Source: Gracilimonas sp046602855
Lineage (GTDB): Bacteria; Bacteroidota; Rhodothermia; Balneolales; Balneolaceae
Length of the DNA stretch: 64,000 nucleotides
Reading direction: 5' to 3'
Assembly (NCBI RefSeq): GCF_046602855.1
Contig: NZ_JBKINJ010000002.1
Coordinates: forward strand, 434,001-498,000
The notes below the pieces were generated by a model. The model was given only the letters and a program-made list of their open reading frames with translations, did not search any database and was not told the DNA's origin. Shown piece after piece: positions 37,292 to 46,420 of this stretch. Position 1 is the stretch's first letter, and every line of letters begins with the position of its first letter. Made by a program: the position numbers and the translations under genes.

Positions 37292-38113
37292 ATGGCATTT
37301 ACACTCAAAAATTTACCCTACAGAACTGAAAAACCCAGAATAAAAGGCCTAACACTAGCCTTGGACAAAGGTTACAGCGTAAGGCAAGCCGAAGACCTTG
37401 TTGAAACCAGCTCTAACTATATTGATGTAGTTAAACTTGGATGGGGAACTTCATACGTAACTCAAAACCTCGAAGAAAAGATCGCTGTTTACCAGAATGC
37501 TGATATTCCGGTTTATTTTGGCGGCACTCTTTTTGAAGCCTATCTGCTCAGAGACCAACTTGATGCTTACGTAAAGCTGATGGAAAGATATAACATATCT
37601 CATGTTGAAGTCTCTAACGGAACCATTTGGCTTTCTGATGATCGAAAACAGTCTATAATCAGCGAATTAAGTAAAGATTTTACGGTTTACTCAGAAGTTG
37701 GGAGTAAAAATCCTAACGAGATCATTCCTCCTTACAAATGGGTAAAAGTTATAAACGAAGAATTAAATGCAGGTTCTGAAAAAGTAATTTGTGAAGCTCG
37801 GGAGAGTGGAACAGTGGGTGTTTTTCGACCAAACGGGGAAGTTCGTTCAGGTTTGATCGAAGAGATCACAGATCAGATCTCTCAGGACAAACTCATTTTT
37901 GAAGCACCTCAGAAAGAGCAACAGGTTTGGTTCATCCGAAAATTTGGAAGTAACGTAAACCTTGGGAATATTGTCCCTGCTGATGTTATAGCATTGGAAA
38001 CATTAAGACTCGGGCTACGAGGTGACACCCTCCTGGATTTCTATTCATTGGATGATGACGAAGACTTAAATCAAGTAATAAAAGACAATAATACAATCTC
38101 TAACAAAGAGTAA
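37292..38113 (+). CDS. Phosphosulfolactate synthase (ComA)-like protein
   Basis: 273 residues. The chain matches the ComA family: a TIM-barrel starting near residue 18 (GLTLALDKGYS), strand motifs DVVKLGWGTS (45-54) and VYFGGTLFEAY, a HVEVSNGTI strand (about 106-114), YSEVGSK and FRPNGEVRSG. ComA adds sulfite to phosphoenolpyruvate to give phosphosulfolactate, the first step of archaeal coenzyme M and of some sulfolactate routes. No ComB, ComC or other sulfonate gene is present here. The activity is by family only. It begins a run of co-directional genes ending at 42893. Confidence 0.72.
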   Translation: MAFTLKNLPYRTEKPRIKGLTLALDKGYSVRQAEDLVETSSNYIDVVKLGWGTSYVTQNLEEKIAVYQNADIPVYFGGTLFEAYLLRDQLDAYVKLMERYNISHVEVSNGTIWLSDDRKQSIISELSKDFTVYSEVGSKNPNEIIPPYKWVKVINEELNAGSEKVICEARESGTVGVFRPNGEVRSGLIEEITDQISQDKLIFEAPQKEQQVWFIRKFGSNVNLGNIVPADVIALETLRLGLRGDTLLDFYSLDDDEDLNQVIKDNNTISNKE

Positions 38114-38132
38114 TCACTGAGAGTATATATTT

Positions 38133-38936
38133 ATGAAAATTCTATACGTTGCAGCAGAAATTTCTCCATTTGCACGCATGACCTACACAGCAGACCTACT
38201 TAGGTTTTTGCCTGCATCACTTCAAGACAAGGGATTTGAAATTCGGATCTTGCTTCCTAAATACGGTACTATCAATGATAGGAGAAACCGTCTGCATGAA
38301 GTGATCCGTCTCTCCGGTATTGAAGTTGAAGTAGGGGATAAAGTTGAAACCATGAAGATCAAGGTGGCCAGCATTCCCAATGCTAAACTTCAGGTTTATT
38401 TCCTCGATAATGACACCTATTTCAAAAGAAAAGGATTATTCAGAAAGCCTGATTCTGAAGAATTTTATGAAGATAACGACGAGCGCTTAGCCTTCTACAA
38501 TAAAGGCGTGCTGGAAACAGTTATTAAGCTTGGCTGGGAGCCGGACATCATTCACTGCCATGATTGGCCTGCAGGATTGACGCCATTATTGGTTAAAACC
38601 CTGTATAAAGATGAGAAGATCTTCAAAGACACTAAGATCGTTTACAATCTCCATCACCCAATTAACGAAGGTGATTCAGATTCAGCACGGGTGCTAGAAC
38701 TTCTAGGATTACCGGCCGATACCGACATTGATAACCTGACTGAAGAAGGAAAGGTTGATCTATTAAAACTTGGACTTAAATATAGCGATCACGTCGTCAC
38801 CGGAAATTATCTGAAGGATGAATTCGATGACGTATTTGATGAACTTGGCATTACACCAGAAAAAATTCAGGGCTCTCCTGAAGACGTTTCTGACAAATTT
38901 GCTGAATACTATCGTACAATTTCTGACGCAGAATAA
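38133..38936 (+). CDS. Stand-alone starch/glycogen synthase N-terminal domain (GT5 half)
   Basis: 267 residues covering only the N-terminal Rossmann domain of GT5 starch/glycogen synthase (a full GlgA has about 480). The opening MKILYVAAEISPFA and HCHDWPAGL (141-149) are GlgA-like. The ADP-glucose loop, K-T-G-G-L in GlgA, reads R15-M-T-Y-T19, so the key Lys and both Gly are lost (Arg15 holds the Lys place). With no second domain it is unlikely to be an active glycogen synthase. Similar short proteins next to DUF4270 genes are familiar in Bacteroidota. It may be a regulator or a partner enzyme. Confidence 0.75.
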   Translation: MKILYVAAEISPFARMTYTADLLRFLPASLQDKGFEIRILLPKYGTINDRRNRLHEVIRLSGIEVEVGDKVETMKIKVASIPNAKLQVYFLDNDTYFKRKGLFRKPDSEEFYEDNDERLAFYNKGVLETVIKLGWEPDIIHCHDWPAGLTPLLVKTLYKDEKIFKDTKIVYNLHHPINEGDSDSARVLELLGLPADTDIDNLTEEGKVDLLKLGLKYSDHVVTGNYLKDEFDDVFDELGITPEKIQGSPEDVSDKFAEYYRTISDAE

Positions 38937-38966
38937 CAGAAAGAGAACTTTTTAAATATTTTCTTA

Positions 38967-40181
38967 ATGACAACACACAATAAGGGTTTTGTTTCCTTAT
39001 ATATTTCGCTGTTAACTTTAATATTAGTTTTTAACGGATGCGAAGACCCCGGCAGTGTAGGAAGTGGCTTTATTAATGAGCCCTCTATCGTTACTGATAC
39101 CTTAACACTTGACAACACTGCTTCTGAAAATTTTATAGGCTATACCGGGAATTTTAGCCTGTTCAGTATCGGCAGTTACTCCGATCAGCTATTTGGTGAT
39201 GTAAGCACAGTTGGTTTATTAAAACCGGTTAGAAGCGTTGACATCCCTGATAGCCTTGGCATCGTAGGTGATAATTTTTCCATGAAACTGGAAATTCAAC
39301 TTGATAGTCTCAACACCTATGGTGATACGCTTTTCTCATCTGAGTTTTCAATTTATGAAGTCTCTGAAACCTGGAGAGGTAATGAAATAAAAACGGATTC
39401 TGAAGTGACTTATAACAGTGCTTCACCTATCGGTTCATTCACCATTGGTCAGGAAAAGAACATCATAGTTGACCTGAATGAGGCCTGGAAAGATCAATAC
39501 TATACCTATTTTAGTAGCACCGAAGCAGACGCAGATTCAACCTATCGCTATGAATTCCACGGTTTGGCTATTGTTCCTCAAAATAATACCAATAAGATCT
39601 CATTCGTTAGTTCCTCAGCCAGTCAGTTTCTGATACTTAGCCCTGATGAGTCAGACACTGTTAGTGTTGGCTTAAACAACTGGGCTTATTTATTAGAGAG
39701 AAACGGTAGCACGCAAACTGCTGAAACAACCTCTCTTCATACAACGATAGAGGAAATGATGAGGATCGATCTTCCCCTTGAAACACTGAAGGCAGAATAC
39801 AGCGCTAAAAATATTTTAAGCGCACGGTTGTTAGTTCAGGAAAATACTAATGACTTAACCAGCACACTTGCTGCCAACCATACCCGGCCTAATATCAATT
39901 TGTTAAACCTACATCTTGGTACTGAGTTTGACGAATCTTATGAATATCAGCTTACACAACCTGAGTTTAGTGCTCTAAGAGACACCGTTGAAACCGACAC
40001 TTTCAAAAGCAACATCACTCTTCTCCTAAACAATGTGTTTTACGGTAGTGAAGTCACTGACGAAATATACGTCGGAATTGGCTCTCTGTCCGGAGTTATT
40101 CGGTCCACACAGGTTTATAACGGAAACGCACCTGAAGAATTCCGCCCCAAATTAATTATCTCATATATAGTGAATGAATAA
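38967..40181 (+). CDS. DUF4270 lipoprotein
   Basis: 404 residues. A signal segment ends at a lipobox-like VFNGC (Cys near 26), followed by EDPGSVGSGF, the typical start of DUF4270 proteins. The rest is beta-rich and acidic, with an RPKLIISY end that is also found in the family. DUF4270 proteins are predicted outer-membrane or surface lipoproteins of unknown role in Bacteroidota. The stop overlaps the next gene by eight bases (GTGAATGAATAA), indicating translational coupling with the outer-membrane protein. Confidence 0.8.
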   Translation: MTTHNKGFVSLYISLLTLILVFNGCEDPGSVGSGFINEPSIVTDTLTLDNTASENFIGYTGNFSLFSIGSYSDQLFGDVSTVGLLKPVRSVDIPDSLGIVGDNFSMKLEIQLDSLNTYGDTLFSSEFSIYEVSETWRGNEIKTDSEVTYNSASPIGSFTIGQEKNIIVDLNEAWKDQYYTYFSSTEADADSTYRYEFHGLAIVPQNNTNKISFVSSSASQFLILSPDESDTVSVGLNNWAYLLERNGSTQTAETTSLHTTIEEMMRIDLPLETLKAEYSAKNILSARLLVQENTNDLTSTLAANHTRPNINLLNLHLGTEFDESYEYQLTQPEFSALRDTVETDTFKSNITLLLNNVFYGSEVTDEIYVGIGSLSGVIRSTQVYNGNAPEEFRPKLIISYIVNE

Positions 40182-41487
40182 ATTGAAATTACAGACCTAT
40201 TTCACTTCGTTATTTATATTACTCTTCGTTCTAAACAGCAACACTTTTGCCCAGAGCGATGAAAGCAGCATTAGTAAAAGTGGCTCCTTTTATTCTCTGT
40301 TTGGAATTGGATTTCCGGTAGAGGCCAATACCTCCCGTGAATTGAGCATGGGTATTTCCGGGATTTCTTTAGATAATACCCAATCCAATGGATTACATAA
40401 CCCGGCATTATGGGGAACCAATACTTTCTCCACAGCTTCTACCGGCTTCAGTTTTTCAAAGATCCTATCAAAAGACAATACAGCTGAAAGTAAAAATACC
40501 GCACTTCAAGCCGGGTATTTACAGCTTACCTTTCCCATTTATCGAGAAAAGTTTGGGATCTCAGCTTCCATGTACCCGGTTACTCGTTCCAACTATCGAT
40601 TTTTCAGCACCAGCAGTATTTTGAATGAACAGAATCAAACTATAGATTATGCCTCTGACGCTTACGGAACCGGTGGCATAAACAAACTTGAGATAGGATT
40701 TGGATGGAGTATAAATAAGAATATTTCCTTAGGCTATGCTCCATCACTCGTATTTCTATCTCAGAATAATACAAGAGAACTCTTTTTTGATGACGGTTCT
40801 TTTACGACCAATGTTATTGATTCTAAGATAACCGGCTCAGATTTTAGCCATAAATTTGGATTACTAGCCTCCATCCCAACAATATTCAATTCAGGAGACA
40901 GGTTAAGTTTTGGTGCTACTGCAATACTACCGGTAGATATTGATACCGATGAGGCCATTCTGAGTAGAAGACGTGTTAACAACCAGGTTCAGGAAGTTAC
41001 TTTAGATGAAAATATTGGCGGAGGTGCAAAACTTCCATTAGAACTAAACAGCGGCTTTACGTATTACCCAAGTACACTTTTCAATGTTTCTTTAGAGGGT
41101 AAGTTTCAACAGTGGAGTGAAACAAATTCAAATTTAAATACCACTAATGACACTTTTGAGCTTTCAGACCGATACAAGTTGGGCTTAGGCACAGAATATC
41201 ACGCTTACAGAACTAATTCAGACAGTTTTTTTTCCAATTTTCGGTATAATGCCGGTTTATCCTATGATTCAGGCCATCTCAAAACCGCACAAGAAAAAAT
41301 CAATACACTTTGGTTTTCTGCCGGTTTAGGAATAATTTCATCGTTCTCCAATTCAACCATCGATCTAAGTGCCCGTTACGGTTTGAGAGGAACCACGGCT
41401 AATGACCTCATACAGGAAAGAATTTGGTCTTTCAATATTTCTGTGAACTTAACTGAGCTTATGTTCTTCAGACCTAAATTGAACTAA
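40174..41487 (+). CDS. Outer-membrane beta-barrel protein (DUF4270-linked)
   Basis: 437 residues with a signal peptide ending TFAQ (about 1-27). The mature part opens with YSLFGIGFPVEA and SRELSMGISGIS, then alternating amphipathic strands and a C-terminal aromatic-rich segment (IWSFNISVNLTELMFFRPKLN region). This is the style of FadL/PorV-like Bacteroidota barrels. Transport or secretion-linked roles are possible but not shown. It overlaps the DUF4270 gene by eight bases, so the two probably work together on the cell surface. Confidence 0.7.
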   Translation: MNKLKLQTYFTSLFILLFVLNSNTFAQSDESSISKSGSFYSLFGIGFPVEANTSRELSMGISGISLDNTQSNGLHNPALWGTNTFSTASTGFSFSKILSKDNTAESKNTALQAGYLQLTFPIYREKFGISASMYPVTRSNYRFFSTSSILNEQNQTIDYASDAYGTGGINKLEIGFGWSINKNISLGYAPSLVFLSQNNTRELFFDDGSFTTNVIDSKITGSDFSHKFGLLASIPTIFNSGDRLSFGATAILPVDIDTDEAILSRRRVNNQVQEVTLDENIGGGAKLPLELNSGFTYYPSTLFNVSLEGKFQQWSETNSNLNTTNDTFELSDRYKLGLGTEYHAYRTNSDSFFSNFRYNAGLSYDSGHLKTAQEKINTLWFSAGLGIISSFSNSTIDLSARYGLRGTTANDLIQERIWSFNISVNLTELMFFRPKLN

Positions 41488-41561
41488 TTATTCCTTTATT
41501 ATAATAAATAAACACTCTGATTAGTTTTATAAACTAACAGCTCTAATTACAGTTAAGAAAA

Positions 41562-42893
41562 ATGAAACAAATAATTACGCTTTTAGGGATTCTCTTTGTT
41601 AGTTCTCCTATCATCAACGCACAGGCAGAATGTCAAGCAGAGCCACCAAGTGGTTTATCACCTCTGGCAGCCTATTCTATATTCTATGAAAATTATCGTT
41701 CCGGCGACTATGAGTTTGCCCTCGACTATGGTCGGTGGATGGCTTGTGCTAAACCGGAAACACTTGAGGGTAATCCTCGCTTCAGCCTTAAAACTCAATA
41801 CGAGCGTCTTGTTAAGATCTATGACGAGGTTGGACGAAGTAAAGAAGACCCTTCCATTAAAGCGGCTTATATTGATACCGCTGAAACGTTGCTAAATGAG
41901 GCTATTGAATTATTTGGTGAAAATCCACAAGACAGGTTTGACCTTGTATTTGATAGAGGACGATTCTACCAGCAAAATTACAATGTTATTGATGGTGGCC
42001 TTCAGAAAGCCTATCAAGACTATGTAATGCTCTTTGATATCGACCCTGAGCGAGCAGCAAACATGGGTAACGGTTATTACCTCAGACAAGCCCTCAATTA
42101 TATTATTGACGAAGGACGTAAAGAAGATGCCCAGAATCTTATAGACACCGTAAAACCATTGGTTGATGGCGAACTGGCAAATTTTCTTGAAGAGAAACAA
42201 CAAGATATTCTTGGATCTCCGCAAGAACAGGTTGCATACTTTACTCCTATAGTTGAGGAAGATCCAAATAATCTGAAAGCCTGGAAGGCTCTTGAAGATG
42301 CCTATGAAAGTCTTGATCAACGAGATAAACTCAACGAGGTCAAGATGAAGATCAATGAGTTAGAGCCTACTTATGAAAGTGCCTATAATTTGGCAGAATT
42401 CGATCGTAGTAATGCTGACTATCGTGAGGCTATCACATACTACGGACAGGCCCTTGAAAGAGCCGAAACAGACCAACAGCGCAAGCAAGTCTATCTGAGA
42501 CTGGCAGATATGAATATTAATCTTGAAAATCTTCAGGAAGCTAAGCGGTACGTGCAACAAGCACTTCAGATAGATCCTAATGATGGTAATTCCATCATTA
42601 AGATGGCAACCATTTATGGCGCTGCAGTTACGAAGTGTACTCAAGGCAGAAAACTTGAAGCCTCTGACAAGGTAGTATATTGGGTGGTTATCGATTATTT
42701 AAATAAGGCCAAGCGTGCCGATCCTTCTGTTGCCGGAACTGTTAATCAACAGCTTTCAACTTATCAAGATGTGACTCCAAACTCTGAAGATAAGTTCTTT
42801 ACCCTCAATCTTGAAGACGGAGATACAATAAGAGTAGATGGTTCGTTAAGAGACTGCTACAGCTGGATCAACGAAACAACAACTGTTCGTTAG
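41562..42893 (+). CDS. Secreted tetratricopeptide-repeat protein
   Basis: 443 residues with a signal peptide ending INAQ (about 1-20). Helical repeats run through the chain; the clearest TPR units lie near 230-345 (for example SAYNLAEFDRSNADYREAIT and AKRYVQQALQIDPNDG). A pair of cysteines lies near 23 and 47 and another late pair near 355 and 432. TPR proteins of this kind are periplasmic scaffolds. It follows the barrel gene after 74 bases and ends in a strong terminator, closing the run that starts at the ComA-like gene. Confidence 0.75.
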   Translation: MKQIITLLGILFVSSPIINAQAECQAEPPSGLSPLAAYSIFYENYRSGDYEFALDYGRWMACAKPETLEGNPRFSLKTQYERLVKIYDEVGRSKEDPSIKAAYIDTAETLLNEAIELFGENPQDRFDLVFDRGRFYQQNYNVIDGGLQKAYQDYVMLFDIDPERAANMGNGYYLRQALNYIIDEGRKEDAQNLIDTVKPLVDGELANFLEEKQQDILGSPQEQVAYFTPIVEEDPNNLKAWKALEDAYESLDQRDKLNEVKMKINELEPTYESAYNLAEFDRSNADYREAITYYGQALERAETDQQRKQVYLRLADMNINLENLQEAKRYVQQALQIDPNDGNSIIKMATIYGAAVTKCTQGRKLEASDKVVYWVVIDYLNKAKRADPSVAGTVNQQLSTYQDVTPNSEDKFFTLNLEDGDTIRVDGSLRDCYSWINETTTVR

Positions 42894-42943
42894 TTTGGTA
42901 TCATTAAAAACATTTGTATCTTTTCTCATCCACTAAGATTTCA

Positions 42944-42973
42944 GGTGCGGATCTTGGATCCGCACCATTTTTT
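42944..42973 (+). terminator. Rho-independent terminator after the TPR gene
   Basis: A perfect 10-bp stem GGTGCGGATC (42944-42953) / GATCCGCACC (42957-42966) with a TTG triloop, followed by ATTTTTT. Confidence 0.9.
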
Positions 42974-43056
42974 CTCTCCCTCCTATCTAATTACTAAAAC
43001 ATTTCTGGTTTTCACTTCGATATCGGGAGAATTTCATAATAATTCGCATCAACTAT

Positions 43057-44271
43057 ATGGCACGGAAAAAGAATTATAAAAACCGTAACAAGAATCGCAA
43101 TAACCGCGGTAGTAAAAATAATAACGTCTTTATACCAAAGTTTAACTGGAAAAGTAACCAGGGTGTTGCGGGCCGATATGCCGGCGTGTTAGAAATAAAC
43201 TCTAAAGGTTGGGGCTTTATCAGAAAGCTTGATTATGAGTTTACCTATCAGCCTCAGGACCCTTTCTTAAAACCAGATGAAGTTAAAGAGCTGGAACTAC
43301 GCCCCGGCCTCATTTTAGAAGGTGAATTCGAAGAAGATAATAAAGGGCATAAACACGTTTCTTCCGTTGATGTTATCAACGGAAGACCGGTTGAAGCCTG
43401 GAAAAAGTCGAGCCGATTTGAGCGTCAAACTCCAATTATGCCGGTAGACTGGATCAAACTTGGATATCAGCCGGATGATGTTGAAATGCGTGTTATCGAT
43501 CTTGTTGCCCCAATTGGCAAAGGACAGCGTTCTTTGATCGTTGCTCCTCCTAGAACAGGTAAAACCGTGTTACTTAAAAAAATTGCCAAGTCGCTTACAG
43601 ATAATTATGATGATATTCATGTAAGTGTGCTATTAGTGGATGAGAGACCTGAAGAAGTTACTGATTTCATCAGAACCACACAGGCCGAGGTATTTGCTTC
43701 CTCAAACGATAAAAACACCGAAAGTCATATCCGTATTACTGAAATGGCTCTTGGATATGCCAAAAGAAAAGCAGAGATGGGTGAAGACGCAGTTCTTCTC
43801 GTTGACTCGCTGACTCGGCTTGGTCGTGCTTACAATGCCATTCAGACAAACAGTGGCAGAACACTTTCAGGTGGTCTCGATATAAGGGCACTTGAGATAC
43901 CTAAAAAGATATTCGGTTCAGCACGTAAAATTGAAGGTGGCGGTTCACTTACTATTATTGCGACCTGCTTGATCGAAACGAATTCACGAATGGATGACCT
44001 TATCTTTGAAGAATTTAAGGGAACAGGTAATATGGAATTAGTTCTGGATCGTGAACTGGCAAATGATCGTATTTATCCTGCTATAAATATTCAGGCTTCC
44101 GGGACTCGAAATGAGCATAAATTCATTACAGATTCTCTTGAAGAACGTAATATGGTGAGACGATATCTTCTTAAGAAGTCACCAAAAGAGTCAATGCTTG
44201 GATTACTGAAAGTACTTAAGAATACAGACAGCAATCAGGAACTTTTGAATCAAATAGCAGCCTTAGCTTAG
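43057..44271 (+). CDS. rho: Transcription termination factor Rho
   Basis: 404 residues. The RNA-binding cold-shock-like domain (about 36-105) begins after only ~30 residues. The E. coli helical N-terminal subdomain is replaced by a Lys/Arg/Asn-rich tail (RKKNYKNRNKNRNNRG, 3-18). The ATPase core has Walker A APPRTGKT (163-170), LLVDERPEEV, and the Q- and R-loop region (LSGGLDIRAL). Rho is a hexameric RNA translocase that ends transcription. The short basic N-terminus may add RNA affinity. It follows a strong terminator and so has its own promoter. Confidence 0.95.
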   Translation: MARKKNYKNRNKNRNNRGSKNNNVFIPKFNWKSNQGVAGRYAGVLEINSKGWGFIRKLDYEFTYQPQDPFLKPDEVKELELRPGLILEGEFEEDNKGHKHVSSVDVINGRPVEAWKKSSRFERQTPIMPVDWIKLGYQPDDVEMRVIDLVAPIGKGQRSLIVAPPRTGKTVLLKKIAKSLTDNYDDIHVSVLLVDERPEEVTDFIRTTQAEVFASSNDKNTESHIRITEMALGYAKRKAEMGEDAVLLVDSLTRLGRAYNAIQTNSGRTLSGGLDIRALEIPKKIFGSARKIEGGGSLTIIATCLIETNSRMDDLIFEEFKGTGNMELVLDRELANDRIYPAINIQASGTRNEHKFITDSLEERNMVRRYLLKKSPKESMLGLLKVLKNTDSNQELLNQIAALA

Positions 44272-44284
44272 ATCAGGTTAACAA

Positions 44285-44611
44285 TTAAATAACAGGCAGT
44301 GAAGGGTCAATTTCTTTGGCCCATCGCTTCATTCCGCCTTTCAGGCTTATCACATTTTTAAAGCCAGCTTCCATCAGCTTTTTACAGGCGTCAATACTGG
44401 TATTACCCGAACGGCACATCACAATTAACTCTACTTCCTTATAGTCATCAATCTCATCCAATCTGTTATCAAGATCATCATAAGGGATATGATAGCCACC
44501 TACGTTCGAAACTAAGTATTCATGGTAATCACGTACATCCAACAAGAAAAAAGAGTCCCTATTTTCTTTTTTTTGTTTCAGGTTCTGAACTGTGATCATT
44601 TTCATAGACAT
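44285..44611 (-). CDS. Rhodanese-like domain protein
   Basis: 108 residues, a single rhodanese domain with active-site loop CRSGNT (Cys66). LLDVRDYHEY (23-32) and LKGGMKRW near 93-100 are further family marks. It carries persulfide sulfur or acts as a sulfur relay in the cytoplasm. Its ATG overlaps the lptB stop by one base (TAATG), so translation is coupled to the lipopolysaccharide exporter ATPase. It is last in the purS operon and converges on rho. Confidence 0.85.
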   Translation of the reverse strand: MSMKMITVQNLKQKKENRDSFFLLDVRDYHEYLVSNVGGYHIPYDDLDNRLDEIDDYKEVELIVMCRSGNTSIDACKKLMEAGFKNVISLKGGMKRWAKEIDPSLPVI

Positions 44612-45372
44612 TAATCTGAAGTGTATCGGTCTAGTTTAAATTGTTTGCCTAAGTATAATTTCTTTGCCTTTTCATCTTCAGCCAGCACATCCGCCGAACC
44701 TTCCATCAGAATCTTTCCTTCAAACATGAGGTATGCACGATCAGTTATAGCTAAAGTTTCGTGTACATTATGGTCTGTAATAAGAATACCAATATTCTGA
44801 TACCTCAATCCAGATACAATTTGTTGAATATCTTCTACAGCGATGGGATCTACACCGGCAAAGGGTTCATCCAACAGAATAAACTTTGGATCGGTTACGA
44901 GGGCACGGGCGATCTCACATCTTCGGCGTTCACCACCAGACAAACTGTAACCCTTGCTGTTTACAACTTTGTGAAGGCCAAATTCTTCTATTAGCTTCTC
45001 AACCTTAAGATCGATCTGTTTTTTTGGAATCGACAGAAATTGTAAAACCGACTCTAGGTTTTCACGAACAGTCAGATTTCTAAAAACACTGGCCTCCTGC
45101 GACAAATATCCGATACCCATGCGGGCTCTTTTATACATTGGCATCTTCGTCAGGTTCTTTTCATTTAAAAAGATCTTACCTCTGTTTGGTCTCACCAAGC
45201 CAACCATCATATAAAAAGTAGTTGTTTTACCTGCTCCATTTGGCCCAAGCAATCCTACCACTTCACCCTGTTTAACTTTTATAGAGACTTCATCCACAAC
45301 CGTACGCTTCTTATAGCGCTTAACCAAGCTTTTGCTATGCAACGTAAGTTCAGGTTGTGTTTCTGTACTCAT
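44611..45372 (-). CDS. lptB: LPS export ABC transporter ATP-binding protein LptB
   Basis: 253 residues. Walker A GPNGAGKT (43-50), the Q-loop YLSQEASVF, signature SLSGGERRR and Walker B FILLDEPFAGVDP are all present; the FxxLTV(R/x)EN block after the Q-loop is typical of LptB. It powers extraction of lipopolysaccharide from the inner membrane with LptF and LptG, which are not in the window. Placed ten bases after purQ and overlapping the rhodanese gene. Confidence 0.92.
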   Translation of the reverse strand: MSTETQPELTLHSKSLVKRYKKRTVVDEVSIKVKQGEVVGLLGPNGAGKTTTFYMMVGLVRPNRGKIFLNEKNLTKMPMYKRARMGIGYLSQEASVFRNLTVRENLESVLQFLSIPKKQIDLKVEKLIEEFGLHKVVNSKGYSLSGGERRRCEIARALVTDPKFILLDEPFAGVDPIAVEDIQQIVSGLRYQNIGILITDHNVHETLAITDRAYLMFEGKILMEGSADVLAEDEKAKKLYLGKQFKLDRYTSD

Positions 45373-45381
45373 ATTAAAGTT

Positions 45382-46080
45382 TTAAGCTACAGAAAGTGAA
45401 TTCAGAATAGATTCAAAAATCGGTTTTCCATCCTCTGAACCAAGTAATTTTTCCATCGCACGCTCAGGGTGGGGCATCATACCCAATACATTACGCTGTT
45501 TGTTAACGATACCGGCTATATGATCTACAGACCCGTTGAAATTAGATTCTTCTGTCAGCTCGCCATTTTCATTGCAATAGCGAAACAAAATTTGATCATT
45601 ATCCTGCAGAGATTTCAAGCCATCTTCTTCGATAAAGTAGTTTCCTTCTCCATGCGAAACAGGAATATCAAGAATCTGACCTTTTTCGAGGCCTGAAGTA
45701 AAAATGCTATCCGTGGATTCCGTACGTATATACACATTCTTGCAAACGAATTTGAGCTTTTCGTTATGCATCATGGCACCTGGGATCAATCCGGCTTCCA
45801 GTAATATTTGAAACCCATTGCATATTCCCATCACAGGGCCTCCTTTTTCAGCGAACTTAATTACCTCTTGCATAACCGGTGAGAACCGCGCTATAGCGCC
45901 TGAACGCAAGTAATCGCCATAAGAAAATCCACCGGGAACGATCAAGAAATCAATTCCGGAAAGGTCGGTGTCTTTGTGCCAGAGGAACTTAACATCAGAG
46001 TTCATCACGTGTTTCAAGGCATGATAGGCATCATGATCGCAGTTAGAGCCGGGAAATACTAATACGCCAAATGTGGCCAT
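45382..46080 (-). CDS. purQ: Phosphoribosylformylglycinamidine synthase subunit PurQ
   Basis: 232 residues, a class I glutamine amidotransferase: nucleophile Cys87 in MGICNGFQIL and a C-terminal MPHPERAME with the His and Glu of the triad. With PurL and PurS it forms FGAM synthase in purine synthesis, supplying ammonia from glutamine. It lies four bases after clpS, with purS just before that; purL is not in the window. Confidence 0.95.
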   Translation of the reverse strand: MATFGVLVFPGSNCDHDAYHALKHVMNSDVKFLWHKDTDLSGIDFLIVPGGFSYGDYLRSGAIARFSPVMQEVIKFAEKGGPVMGICNGFQILLEAGLIPGAMMHNEKLKFVCKNVYIRTESTDSIFTSGLEKGQILDIPVSHGEGNYFIEEDGLKSLQDNDQILFRYCNENGELTEESNFNGSVDHIAGIVNKQRNVLGMMPHPERAMEKLLGSEDGKPIFESILNSLSVA

Positions 46081-46084
46081 TTTT

Positions 46085-46417
46085 CTATCCTTTTATTTCA
46101 GTAACAAGTTGAATTTCTTTGAGCACACTGTCAATTTTTAGGCATTCTTCAAACTCGCCCTCATGAACAGTTGCTTTGCCATCATTATGCACTTTCCAAG
46201 TCATGTCTTCAGCCTTTTCTAAGCTGCATCCGGTGGCTTTCATTAGTTGTGCGATGACCTCATCAAAGGTGTGAATATCGTCGTCATAAAGAATGAGTCG
46301 CCAAGGTGTATTAATGGCTTCCTCAACATCGGTTTCCTCTTTGGTTTCCGCACCATAGTCAACGCTTTCTTCGCTCAGTAAAATATCAATGATATGTTTT
46401 TGAGCAAGAGGACTCAT
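46085..46417 (-). CDS. clpS: ATP-dependent Clp protease adaptor ClpS
   Basis: 110 residues. After an acidic N-terminal extension (~35 residues) comes the ClpS core: WRLILYDDDIHTFDEVI (the N-degron pocket segment), the helix ending in EDMTWKVHNDGKA, and a C-terminal strand. ClpS delivers proteins with hydrophobic N-terminal residues to ClpAP or ClpCP. It is set between purS and purQ with gaps of three and four bases, an unusual place; neither clpA nor clpC is nearby. Confidence 0.9.
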   Translation of the reverse strand: MSPLAQKHIIDILLSEESVDYGAETKEETDVEEAINTPWRLILYDDDIHTFDEVIAQLMKATGCSLEKAEDMTWKVHNDGKATVHEGEFEECLKIDSVLKEIQLVTEIKG

Positions 46418-46420
46418 GAA

